A DNA stretch of 64,000 bases, from NCBI GenBank assembly GCA_030263285.1, contig SZYB01000002.1, positions 434,001 to 498,000 on the forward strand, read 5' to 3'. The notes beneath the pieces were generated by a model. It saw only the letters and a program-made list of their open reading frames with translations. It did no database searches and had not been told where the DNA came from. This document shows, in pieces, positions 1 to 7,417 of the stretch (position 1 is the stretch's first letter; each line of letters begins with the position of its first letter). The position numbers and the translations under genes are program-made. The DNA is from Bergeyella sp. (GTDB lineage: Bacteria; Bacteroidota; Bacteroidia; Flavobacteriales; Weeksellaceae).

Positions 1-2
1 CT

Positions 3-137
3 CATCTGTCAGGGGAGCATGTAGTGGTCTGTTTTTTAAGAAGTTGTGAAGAATTAGGTAGGACTGATCCTACTTGGCTTGTTCCCTCCCGCAAGGGAGA
101 GTTTTTTGTAACTGATAATTTGAACCATTGTTTTTGA
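3..137 (+). CDS. C-terminal tail of an unrecognised protein (5' end outside the window)
   Basis: An open frame runs from the window edge to a TGA at 135-137 and gives 44 residues, including the stretch WLVPSRKGEFF. No family is recognised. The residue mix looks like coding sequence rather than noise, and the other two forward frames hit stops early. It may be the end of the gene before the defence-like operon, or a chance open frame; the left edge prevents a decision. Confidence 0.35.
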   Translation, partial: HLSGEHVVVCFLRSCEELGRTDPTWLVPSRKGEFFVTDNLNHCF

Positions 138-330
138 TTTTTGAGTTAAACTTTTATTATTAGGATTTGTACACACCTGTAACCTATTTTATACTACTAT
201 CACCTAAAGATAATACTGCTATAAGCTATCTACAAAGCCCAAACATACAGATGTCTGCGTGCAGTAATAAGTAGGGGTGTTTCGTGGGAGGGTAGGGTTA
301 AAAAAATGCTAACCCTTAATAATACTATTC

Positions 331-345
331 ATAGTACTGTACTAT
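331..345. repeat. Odd-length palindrome with 7-base arms, operator-like
   Basis: The sequence ATAGTAC-T-GTACTAT is a perfect palindrome with 7-base arms and a single central base. This shape is typical of binding sites for dimeric helix-turn-helix regulators. It lies about 350 bases upstream of the XRE gene, so a link to that regulator is only a guess. Confidence 0.35.
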
Positions 346-358
346 AGAACTGAAGCAG

Positions 359-382
359 CAGAGGGGACTTTAGTCCCCTCTG
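359..382. repeat. GC-rich inverted repeat with 11-base arms
   Basis: Arms CAGAGGGGACT and AGTCCCCTCTG face each other across two T bases. The hairpin would be strong, but no T-run follows, so it is not a standard intrinsic terminator on the plus strand. It may be the end of a vanished mobile element or a transcript-stabilising hairpin. Confidence 0.4.
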
Positions 383-602
383 GAAGCCTATAAGACAGGG
401 TCCATGCTAAGATTTAGCAAAACTTTCATATCATTCTGTACGCTTTGTTTAGGTGTCATTCCTATAAGGCTAGAGAATAAATCACATCCAAGACTAACTT
501 ATCATTTCTATTTGCCCGAAAAAAAATCTCTACAGTTGGGTGGGGAGTTGCGGATTTCTATACAAAGATGGGGGAGTTTTCTAGGGAGGATTGCACACAC
601 AT

Positions 603-624
603 AATTTCAGAGTTGTCTGAAATT
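603..624. promoter_or_regulatory. Perfect 9-base inverted repeat just upstream of the XRE gene promoter
   Basis: Arms AATTTCAGA (603-611) and TCTGAAATT (616-624) are perfectly complementary around a GTTG centre. The element sits about 30 bases upstream of the probable -7 box of the XRE operon. It could be an operator for the XRE protein, or, because T-rich sequence follows, a weak terminator for whatever is transcribed upstream. The location and symmetry favour an operator; that is inference. Confidence 0.4.
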
Positions 625-654
625 TTTTATAATTTTTTTGTGAGTTTTAATTTT

Positions 655-676
655 TATATTTGACAAATTTTGACAA
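655..676 (+). promoter_or_regulatory. Probable -7 box overlapping a 10-base-period direct repeat (XRE operon promoter/operator)
   Basis: TATATTTG at 655-662 fits the Bacteroidota -7 consensus TAnnTTTG. TTTGACAA occurs at 659-666 and again at 669-676, exactly ten bases (one helical turn) apart, so two regulator subunits could bind the same DNA face and block the promoter. A matching -33 TTG at normal spacing is not clear. The transcript would start close to 669, leaving a short leader before the ATG at 694. Confidence 0.4.
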
Positions 677-693
677 GAAAATTAAATTCTAAA

Positions 694-996
694 ATGGAGT
701 TGAAAGACATTTTAAAGAGTGCTAGAGAAAAAAAGACACTACTCATGAGAGAATTAGCTTCTTTGATAGGAGTTGATACAGCAATGATAAGTAAATTTGA
801 AAAAGGAGATAGAAACCCTACAAGAAATCAAATAGGGAGGTTATCTGAAATGCTAGACATTGATGAAAAAATACTGTTAAAAATATGGCTTAGAGATAAA
901 CTCCTGAATGAGTTAGAAAATGAAGATTCAGCTTTAGAAGCACTGAGAATGGCAGAGAAAAAAATTAGAGAATTAAATAAAGAACGGCAAGTCTAG
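694..996 (+). CDS. XRE-family helix-turn-helix regulator
   Basis: This 100-residue protein carries a Cro/C1-type helix-turn-helix at about residues 4-58 (motifs MRELASLIGVD, MISKFEKGDRNPT), the Xre pattern of a DNA-binding repressor. The C-terminal 40 residues are highly charged and probably form a helix. I chose the ATG at 694 because an earlier in-frame TTG at 670 lies inside the operator-like repeat and would add eight residues outside the domain. The next gene starts six bases after its stop, so the two form one operon. It most likely represses its own operon through the repeats at 603-676. It could also be a structural partner of the helicase, as in some defence systems, but nothing in the sequence requires this. 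Confidence 0.85.
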   Translation: MELKDILKSAREKKTLLMRELASLIGVDTAMISKFEKGDRNPTRNQIGRLSEMLDIDEKILLKIWLRDKLLNELENEDSALEALRMAEKKIRELNKERQV

Positions 997-1002
997 TGTA
1001 TT

Positions 1003-4000
1003 ATGACTCATGGAAAACTAAAAAACTGGTTACAATATTACAGAGCATCTTTAATAGATGCGTCTAGAGGTAATAGATGTGCATATTTAGGAGACCCACT
1101 GGTTAGAGATAGCTTTAACATTGAGGAATTATCTCAAGAAGAAACTAAGTTAATTTGGGATGAAAAAAATACGTACTCCTTTAAGGTTGAGGAATGTGTA
1201 GCAGATGTCAACCAATTAGAAGCTCTGTATAGTGAAGAAGATACAAGTTTTGAAATTATCAGTCTAGGTAAAGGAGGTAATGGTGTAAATTCTATTAAAT
1301 TCAATAAGATAGAAATAGCTCCCATTTTTATTCAAAATTCAAAAGAACACACAGAATTTGAAGGCAATGCTGAAATCCATTATCCTTATTGGATTCCAGC
1401 ATATTTAAGACAAGATGGAAAGCTATTTCCCCCAAAACAAGACGAAACACCTGCTTTTCTAAGAGAGTATTTAAGTCCAAATCCTAAAGATAGCCCTACT
1501 ATAGCTGAAATGAGTAGGCTAGATTCTGAACTATCAGACTTTGAGTTTAATAAAAATACTTGGAAACAATATTGGAAAGATTGTGAGATATATTTTACCA
1601 AAGTAACGGATAAAAAGTATACAGACTATCAACAGCACATTGTCAAATTAAGAATATGTAAGTATGAGGATATTAATACTACTAAACATATTCTTACTCT
1701 TTACAATGACCTAATTTACAGGAATAAGGATTCTAAAGCAAGTTACAATGTATTGGAAATGCTGTTAGATACTAATATTTCTCAAAAAATAAATGGAAGT
1801 AAAGAAATTGAAGATATTCTTATTCCCAATCACTATGGACACATGGGAGAAGAATTTCCTTTGTCTAAATCACAAAGAGAAGCATTTGCAAAATCACAAT
1901 ATAAAAGTCGGTCAGATATTTTTGCTATTAATGGTCCTCCTGGTACGGGAAAAACAACCATACTACAAAGCTTTATTGCCAATAGCTTAGTTCATGCAGT
2001 GCTAAATGATGCACCCCCTCCATTAATTGTGGGTTGTTCTACCAATAATCAAGCTATTACCAATATTTTGGACAGCATGAGGCTTGAAAATAAATCAAAT
2101 GATATATTGCAAGAAAGATGGTTGTTAGATGTAACTTCATTTGGATTGTACCTTACAGGAACTTCTAAAAGTGCTGAAGAATTAAAAAATTACCAATATA
2201 CTACCAGTCCGTTTTTTAGTGATGGTTTTGTATATCAGCTAGATAAAAATTTAAATATCACAAAATATGAGGACTATATAATTAATAGATTTCTGGAATA
2301 CGTAAAGCAACAAAAACTCAACTATGATTTCTCAAAAGAAACCACTATAGATAGGGTAAAAGCCTATTTGAAATACCTTATAGATGCTTGTAAAAAAGAA
2401 ATAGATAATTATGTAAATGTAACTCTATTGGAATATACCATTCCAAGTTTTTTAAAAGCACATCATTTTGAAGATGAAAATGATGTATCTCAGGCAATTG
2501 AGCATACGCAACAAAATATTCAAAAAACAAAACTGCTCATTGGTTCTCTAGAAAGGGACAAGACACTTTTGGAAGAGAAGTATAAAGGTTTTCCTTTCCA
2601 TATAAAATATTTTCCTTTTCCTAACTTCAAAAAGATTAAAGAAAATGCTTTCAAATTAGTGCTTAAAGAGCATTTGGATTTATATCCCACACAAACAAAA
2701 TTTCATAATTATTTTGAAATTCAATCCGCTACAGACGAATTAATTTTAAACACACAAAAACAGCTAGATCAGCTAAAGGATAAACGCTCACAATTAGAAA
2801 AAATAATTGAGGAATGTAGAACAAGGCATCAAAACTATGCTCTTAAAATGCAATTGTGGGGTAAGGAATATCAACACAAATGGGACAATTTAATAGAAAA
2901 AACCCAAGAAGAATACCGGGAGCTAAATCGTATTGAAGATATGGCTGTAAAGCTTGATATTTCTTTAAGGCATAAATTATTTTGGTTGTGTGTTCATTAT
3001 AGAGAGGCTGAATTTATAAGAGAACAATTTGATAAAAAAACTACTAGCAAATATGAAAGAGGTGCAGATCAATACAGAATAAGACTTGAAAGACTGGCGA
3101 AGATAACACCTCTTTTCATTTCCACCTTCCATACATTACCAAAATACTGCTCTTATTACTCCTACTCAGAAGGAAATGTTTTTTATAGCAATCTCTTTGA
3201 TTTTATGATTGTAGATGAAGCAGGACAAGTTTCTCCAGAAGTAGCTGTTCCTTCCTTTGTGTTTACAAAAAAACTGCTTACGGTAGGAGACATACATCAA
3301 ATAGAGCCCATTTGGGGCGTTTCAGAATCTGTAGATTATAAAAATGCTGAAAAATATGGCATAGTAGGTACGGAAGAACAGTTTAAATTTCTTGGAGATT
3401 GTGGTTATTTGGCTTCTAGTGGTAGTGTAATGAAGTTGGCGTTATATAAATCTCATTTCACCTATCAATCAAATAACGGAGAGGTTAAAGAGGGTGTATT
3501 GCTTAGAGAACATAGAAGATGTCTGGACCCCATCATCCATTATTCTAATAGGTATGTGTATCAAAACAGCCTAATTCTTAAAGGGGGGAAAAGCCATACA
3601 AAATCTCATAATCTTCCTAGTGTTGGGTATTTGCATATTAATGGATTTTGTGAAAAATACCATTCTAGCAATAGAAATATTGCAGAAGCTAATACCCTTG
3701 TGCAGTGGTTAAAAGACCAAAAAGGAACCCTAGAAAAAGCCTATGATAAGCCATTGCAGGATATAGTTGCTATGGTTACTCCATACTCTGCTCAAAAGGA
3801 CTACATAAAAAATTTGGTTAAAATCAATTTTTCTCAAGAACTTTCGGAATCTATGATTGTAGGTACTGTGCATGCCTTACAAGGAGCAGAGAGACCCATT
3901 ATTCTATTTTCTCCAACCAATTCAGACCCCAGAAAACCTTTGTTTATGAATTATGGAGGAAAGAGCAATATGTTAAATGTAGCTGTAACTAGAGCCAAGC

Positions 4001-4617
4001 ATTCCTTTTTGGTGTTTGGTAATATGATTGTTTTCCAGCAAGGTCAAAATACCCCTTCATCTAATTTAGCAGAACTGTTATATACCTATGCAGATAATAC
4101 TTTGGATGACACCTTTATTTATACAAAAAACACTTTATTTACTGATGATAGAGACAAAGTAAATCATTTAACTACATTGGAGGAGCATAGGAATGCCTTG
4201 AAAAAATGTTTCAAAATTGCCACTTCTGAGATTATTATTAGTTCTCCTTTTATTTCTATAAATGCTATAAATGATGATGGCATTTCAGAACTTATAAAAG
4301 AGGCTTCCGGTAGAGAAATTAAAGTTACTATACTTACAGATGAAAATCTAGACAAGGCGAATGGAGAATTAAAGTCTCATTCACGAAAAGGAAGAAAACT
4401 ACTAGAAGGATCTGGAGCAAAATTAATTACTTATAAAGGAATCCATAATAAGACTATTTGCGTAGATGATAAACTGCTTATTGAAGGCTCATTCAATTGG
4501 CTTTCTGCTTCTAGAAATGAAGGTAGCGAGTTTGCGAGAAAAGAAATCTCTCTAGTCCTACAAGGAGCTAATGTTCCTTCTAAAGTAAATAAAATAAAAG
4601 AAATGTTTAATTTGTAA
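1003..4617 (+). CDS. mkoC-like: Superfamily 1 helicase fused to a PLD-type nuclease; Mokosh type II (MkoC)-like defence protein
   Basis: The product has 1204 residues. A Q-like motif (LSKSQREAF) precedes Walker A GPPGTGKTT at 311-319. The Walker B box DEAG is at 738-741, followed by VGDIHQIEP, an REHRR motif at 835-839, VGTVHALQGAE and TRAKH at 996-1000. This is the Upf1/Dna2-like (COG1112) set, with a long charged, probably coiled-coil insert between motifs I and II. At the C terminus an HxKx4D motif (H1148, K1150, D1155) and GSFNW mark one phospholipase-D-type nuclease domain. From memory, helicase plus PLD nuclease in one protein defines type II Mokosh anti-phage systems. About 300 N-terminal residues are unassigned. 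The gene is AT-richer than its neighbours, which suggests transfer. Other DNA or RNA repair roles remain possible. Confidence 0.8.
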   Translation: MTHGKLKNWLQYYRASLIDASRGNRCAYLGDPLVRDSFNIEELSQEETKLIWDEKNTYSFKVEECVADVNQLEALYSEEDTSFEIISLGKGGNGVNSIKFNKIEIAPIFIQNSKEHTEFEGNAEIHYPYWIPAYLRQDGKLFPPKQDETPAFLREYLSPNPKDSPTIAEMSRLDSELSDFEFNKNTWKQYWKDCEIYFTKVTDKKYTDYQQHIVKLRICKYEDINTTKHILTLYNDLIYRNKDSKASYNVLEMLLDTNISQKINGSKEIEDILIPNHYGHMGEEFPLSKSQREAFAKSQYKSRSDIFAINGPPGTGKTTILQSFIANSLVHAVLNDAPPPLIVGCSTNNQAITNILDSMRLENKSNDILQERWLLDVTSFGLYLTGTSKSAEELKNYQYTTSPFFSDGFVYQLDKNLNITKYEDYIINRFLEYVKQQKLNYDFSKETTIDRVKAYLKYLIDACKKEIDNYVNVTLLEYTIPSFLKAHHFEDENDVSQAIEHTQQNIQKTKLLIGSLERDKTLLEEKYKGFPFHIKYFPFPNFKKIKENAFKLVLKEHLDLYPTQTKFHNYFEIQSATDELILNTQKQLDQLKDKRSQLEKIIEECRTRHQNYALKMQLWGKEYQHKWDNLIEKTQEEYRELNRIEDMAVKLDISLRHKLFWLCVHYREAEFIREQFDKKTTSKYERGADQYRIRLERLAKITPLFISTFHTLPKYCSYYSYSEGNVFYSNLFDFMIVDEAGQVSPEVAVPSFVFTKKLLTVGDIHQIEPIWGVSESVDYKNAEKYGIVGTEEQFKFLGDCGYLASSGSVMKLALYKSHFTYQSNNGEVKEGVLLREHRRCLDPIIHYSNRYVYQNSLILKGGKSHTKSHNLPSVGYLHINGFCEKYHSSNRNIAEANTLVQWLKDQKGTLEKAYDKPLQDIVAMVTPYSAQKDYIKNLVKINFSQELSESMIVGTVHALQGAERPIILFSPTNSDPRKPLFMNYGGKSNMLNVAVTRAKHSFLVFGNMIVFQQGQNTPSSNLAELLYTYADNTLDDTFIYTKNTLFTDDRDKVNHLTTLEEHRNALKKCFKIATSEIIISSPFISINAINDDGISELIKEASGREIKVTILTDENLDKANGELKSHSRKGRKLLEGSGAKLITYKGIHNKTICVDDKLLIEGSFNWLSASRNEGSEFARKEISLVLQGANVPSKVNKIKEMFNL

Positions 4618-4826
4618 AGAAGACCCTTACATGAAAATAAAATTATTATTGGTTAATAATTATTATAGATTATTATATATATTAAGATGGCTTTTACATT
4701 AAAAGCAAAAAATCAGGAAAATTAAAAAATTATAGATTTATCTCCAATTCTGAAACCTGTTGTAATTACTAAATGAACTTTAATAAAAAGCATATTATAC
4801 AAGCATAAAAAGTATAGTGTTGAATT

Positions 4827-4920
4827 AACTGAAAAGTATGGGTTTTTGAAAAAATGGTTTAATGAAGAAATCAGACTACTATATTATGCACGATAGGTAT
4901 TGTTACAACTGAAAAGTATG
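4827..4920. repeat. Pair of 14-base direct repeats, 80-base period
   Basis: AACTGAAAAGTATG occurs at 4827-4840 and again at 4907-4920. Each copy is followed within a few bases by a TTTTG-containing stretch. It lies just downstream of the helicase-nuclease gene. It may be a partial duplication, a recombination site pair or a chance repeat in AT-rich DNA. Confidence 0.5.
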
Positions 4921-4992
4921 TAAGTTTTGTGAAAGCAGAACTGTGCAACATCTTAAAATAAACTACAGTGGTTGCTCTAAGTTTAAAACATG

Positions 4993-5021
4993 AAAGGTGG
5001 GAAATATAATCCCACCTTTTT
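4993..5021 (+). terminator. Intrinsic terminator downstream of the helicase-nuclease gene
   Basis: Arms AAAGGTGGGA and TCCCACCTTT enclose a 7-base loop and are followed by T-rich sequence, giving a good intrinsic terminator on the plus strand. It is about 370 bases past the mkoC-like stop, so it may end that transcript or that of a vanished gene between them. Confidence 0.6.
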
Positions 5022-5084
5022 ATCTAAGTTTTTTACTTAATTTTTGCATATGCTCACTCACTTTTTTTTCTGAACTTGTAGAAA

Positions 5085-5120
5085 TAAAAAAGCCTGATTA
5101 AACAAAAAAATAATCAGGCT
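5085..5120 (-). terminator. Intrinsic terminator on the minus strand
   Basis: Arms AGCCTGATTA and TAATCAGGCT form a perfect 10-base stem. On the minus strand the stem is followed by six T bases, so it reads as a terminator for minus-strand transcription. It may end a decayed minus-strand gene whose tail is suggested at about 5216-5069. Confidence 0.6.
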
Positions 5121-5486
5121 CGGTTGTGTATTGATAAAATTGTTGTCCTCATTGGGTGGAAATGCTTTTTGTTTTGGTGCATTCCAATTGTTAGGGTTTA
5201 TATATAAGTCATCCTAAAGAAAATTCTTTTCTACTTTGTTGAGATGTAATCCTACATCTTTATAGGATATTTTCCTTGTTGATTTATTTTTACTTTTTGC
5301 AGTAAAAATAATATAGATAATTCATTGTATTATGTAGGTACACCTGAATAAAAATGGCACACCTTAAAGTAGCCTAGTTCTGATAAAGTAAAGATAAATT
5401 AGGAGATTATAATAAATGGAGATTATATAGAATTGGAATTTTAAGAGGTGTATTTGGAAAACTACACAAATAGCTGGTTTTTAGTC

Positions 5487-5524
5487 ATAAAAAGCCCAAA
5501 CGATCAAAAAGATTGTTTGGGCTT
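5487..5524 (-). terminator. Intrinsic terminator of the tRNA(CAU) gene
   Basis: A 14-base stem (5492-5505 with 5511-5524, one G-U type mismatch) around an AAAAA loop lies ten bases past the 3' end of the minus-strand tRNA. On that strand a short T-run follows, so it most likely ends the tRNA transcript. Confidence 0.7.
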
Positions 5525-5533
5525 GGTGTTTAG

Positions 5534-5607
5534 TGGTCCCACCTGGGCTCGAACCAGGGACCACCTGATTATGAGTCAGGTGCTCTAACCAACTGAGCTA
5601 TAGGACC
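5534..5607 (-). tRNA. tRNA with CAU anticodon (elongator Met or lysidine-type Ile)
   Basis: The minus strand folds as a 74-base tRNA. The acceptor strands are GGTCCTA and TGGGACC with discriminator A, the D arm contains AGCTCAGTTGGTTAGAGC, the anticodon loop is CTCATAA and the T loop is TTCGAGC. The CAU anticodon is read as Met, or as Ile when the C is modified by TilS. The sequence alone does not let me choose with confidence; the initiator is unlikely because the acceptor end is fully paired. The 3' end faces the accessory region at 1-5.5 kb, which makes this tRNA a candidate integration site. Confidence 0.9.
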
Positions 5608-5795
5608 TAAAATAGGCAACACCGGCCAAAGCATCGTAAGATGGCCTGCGAAGGTAAGCTTTTTTAGTTTATCTCAAAAACAAATCACGATTTTTTGTTG
5701 TACAAGAGTATAATTTTTGGTTTCGGAATATTGATTTTGCGTAAGTGTGGGCTTTATATCCTTAGGTATGCATATGAAATATTTTATAAAAAGAC

Positions 5796-5803
5796 TAAAT
5801 TTG
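5796..5803 (+). promoter_or_regulatory. Possible -7 box immediately before rbfA
   Basis: TAAATTTG fits TAnnTTTG and ends only four bases before the rbfA ATG at 5808. If it is used, transcription would begin at or next to the start codon, giving a leaderless mRNA. No clear TTG -33 element is seen at the usual distance, so this is weak. Confidence 0.3.
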
Positions 5804-5807
5804 CCCC

Positions 5808-6170
5808 ATGAACGAGACCAATAGGCAGAGAAAGCTGGCACAAATTATTCAGGAAGACTTTGCTGAACTTCTCCGGAGACAGGCTTCCGAGAGCAAGCAA
5901 CGGTTTCTTGTTACCGTATCCGGAGTATATGTTACTGCGGATTTGAGCATTGCTAGGATATATTTAAGTATTTTCCCCACAGAGTACAGGACGACTGTGC
6001 TGGGGGAGATAGAGACCAACAAGTCCTATTATCGATACTTTATAGGAAAAAATATAGGAAAACAAATACGGAGGGTTCCGGATTTAAAATTTTATTTGGA
6101 TACTTCTTTGGATGCTGTAGAAAGATTAGAAAAAGAACTGGGAGGAAAAGGAGACAATCCTATTAGATAA
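5808..6170 (+). CDS. rbfA: Ribosome-binding factor A
   Basis: RbfA is a KH-like protein that binds the 30S subunit and is needed for late 16S rRNA maturation, especially in the cold. The 120-residue product starts MNETNRQRKLAQIIQEDF and contains the family's beta-strand region around VTVSGVYVTADLSIARIY and a C-terminal helix LDAVERLEKEL. Length is normal for the family. The ATG at 5808 gives the conserved start. It is followed 30 bases later by a permease gene in the same direction, an arrangement common in flavobacteria. Confidence 0.92.
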   Translation: MNETNRQRKLAQIIQEDFAELLRRQASESKQRFLVTVSGVYVTADLSIARIYLSIFPTEYRTTVLGEIETNKSYYRYFIGKNIGKQIRRVPDLKFYLDTSLDAVERLEKELGGKGDNPIR

Positions 6171-6200
6171 CATTTTATTTACTTTACAAAATACCTCATT

Positions 6201-7406
6201 TTGAGAAATATCTCACTCTATATTGCCCAGCGTTATCTCATCTCCAAAAAGGGAAATACAGCCGTTACTTTTATTACTTGGCTTGCCGTGTTTGCCATGA
6301 CCACGGCGGTAGGGGCTATGTTTATTATCTTATCCGTATTCTCTGGTCTAGAAGATTTAAACAAAGAAATGATTGCCAATCTTCATGAAGATATCAGTAT
6401 TTTACCGCGTAGAGGAAAAGTCTTACAGAACATAAAAAAAGTAGAAGCACTGCTAAAGAAAAATTCGGACATAAAATCTTTTTCTAGACTTATAGAGGAG
6501 AAGGTATATGTTAGTTATAATGACTCGGGAGAGATAGGTTACCTAAGGGGAGTAGACTCTGCGTACACAATAACTAATCCTATAGATCATAAGATTTTTT
6601 TTGGACAATATCCCAGTTTTATATATAAAAACGAGGCGGTATTGGGCAGTGGACTAGACAGTCGTTTGGCTATTCCTGTGGGTGAAAGTGCCCCTTCTTT
6701 CACACTTATGATGCCTAAGGTAGGAAGTGGGATAGTAAGAAAGCAGGAAGATATTTTCACAAAAAAAGAAGTTTATGCCACAGGGGTATTTATCTCAAAC
6801 GATCAATTGGATAATTATATTATTGCTCCTCTGGAGTTGGCTCAGGAACTTTTGGAGCTTTCCTCAGATGAGGCTTACCAGATAGTGATAAAGCTGAAAA
6901 ACGATCAAATGGCCCGAAAGGTAAAAAATATACTGAAGAAGTCTCTAAACGATGACTATATCCTAAAAACTAAAGAAGAACAAAATGCGGCATTCTGGAA
7001 AATGATCAATACCGAAAAGCTTATGATTTACCTCATATTTTCTTTGGTCATTTTCATTACTACCTTCAATCTTGCAGGGGCGATCATTATTTTGCAGTTA
7101 GACAAAAAAAAACAGGCAAAATCTCTTCTTTCTTTAGGACTTTCCCTAAGGGAGCTCAGGGGAGTTTATTTTTATACAGGGGTTCTTATTGTATCTTTGG
7201 GGGCAGTTTTAGGACTCTCTATAGGGACGTTTATATGCTATTTTCAGCTCACTACAGGTTTTTTTAAGGCAAATGCCGTTCTGCCCTTTCCGCTTAGGTT
7301 AAGCATATATAATTACCTTATTGTGAGTGCCGTTACTTTTTTGTTGGGTATTTTGGTTTCTGCAGTTTTTTCCAGGGTACATAAGGAGTATTTGTCGGAT
7401 AAATAA
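6201..7406 (+). CDS. FtsX/LolE-type ABC transporter permease
   Basis: A 401-residue inner-membrane protein with one N-terminal membrane segment (about 21-46), a large periplasmic domain (about 50-270) and three C-terminal segments (about 274-297, 317-340, 365-390). This is the MacB/LolCE topology, and in this family the protein works with an ATPase to release lipoproteins towards the outer membrane. The start is TTG at 6201: the first in-frame ATG lies inside the first membrane segment, and the sequence LYIAQRYLISKK directly after the TTG is the usual beginning. It follows rbfA and is 11 bases ahead of aroE. No ATPase gene is adjacent, as is usual in this phylum. Confidence 0.85.
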   Translation: MRNISLYIAQRYLISKKGNTAVTFITWLAVFAMTTAVGAMFIILSVFSGLEDLNKEMIANLHEDISILPRRGKVLQNIKKVEALLKKNSDIKSFSRLIEEKVYVSYNDSGEIGYLRGVDSAYTITNPIDHKIFFGQYPSFIYKNEAVLGSGLDSRLAIPVGESAPSFTLMMPKVGSGIVRKQEDIFTKKEVYATGVFISNDQLDNYIIAPLELAQELLELSSDEAYQIVIKLKNDQMARKVKNILKKSLNDDYILKTKEEQNAAFWKMINTEKLMIYLIFSLVIFITTFNLAGAIIILQLDKKKQAKSLLSLGLSLRELRGVYFYTGVLIVSLGAVLGLSIGTFICYFQLTTGFFKANAVLPFPLRLSIYNYLIVSAVTFLLGILVSAVFSRVHKEYLSDK

Positions 7407-7417
7407 TCTTACGGAGG

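Larger units (their letters stand above)
138..602. other. Intergenic stretch upstream of the XRE/helicase operon
   Basis: No convincing gene is present. A 66-codon open frame at 404-604 has no recognisable features and overlaps an inverted repeat, so it is not called. The stretch holds two perfect inverted repeats, listed separately at 331-345 and 359-382. It could contain regulatory DNA of the downstream operon or the remains of mobile DNA. Confidence 0.4.
4618..5491. other. AT-rich intergenic region, no intact gene
   Basis: Nothing on either strand is convincingly coding. The region holds a 14-base direct repeat with an 80-base period (4827-4920), two terminator-like hairpins (4993-5021, 5085-5120) and a small 7-base inverted repeat at 5242-5259. 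A minus-strand open stretch, roughly 5216 down to 5069, reads like a protein tail (DDLYINPNNWNAPKQ) but has no start and runs through a terminator hairpin, so it is probably a decayed gene end. Confidence 0.5.

Noticed and set aside
404..604. 66-codon plus-strand open frame
   Set aside because: No recognisable domain and no ribosome site, and it overlaps the inverted repeat at 603-624.
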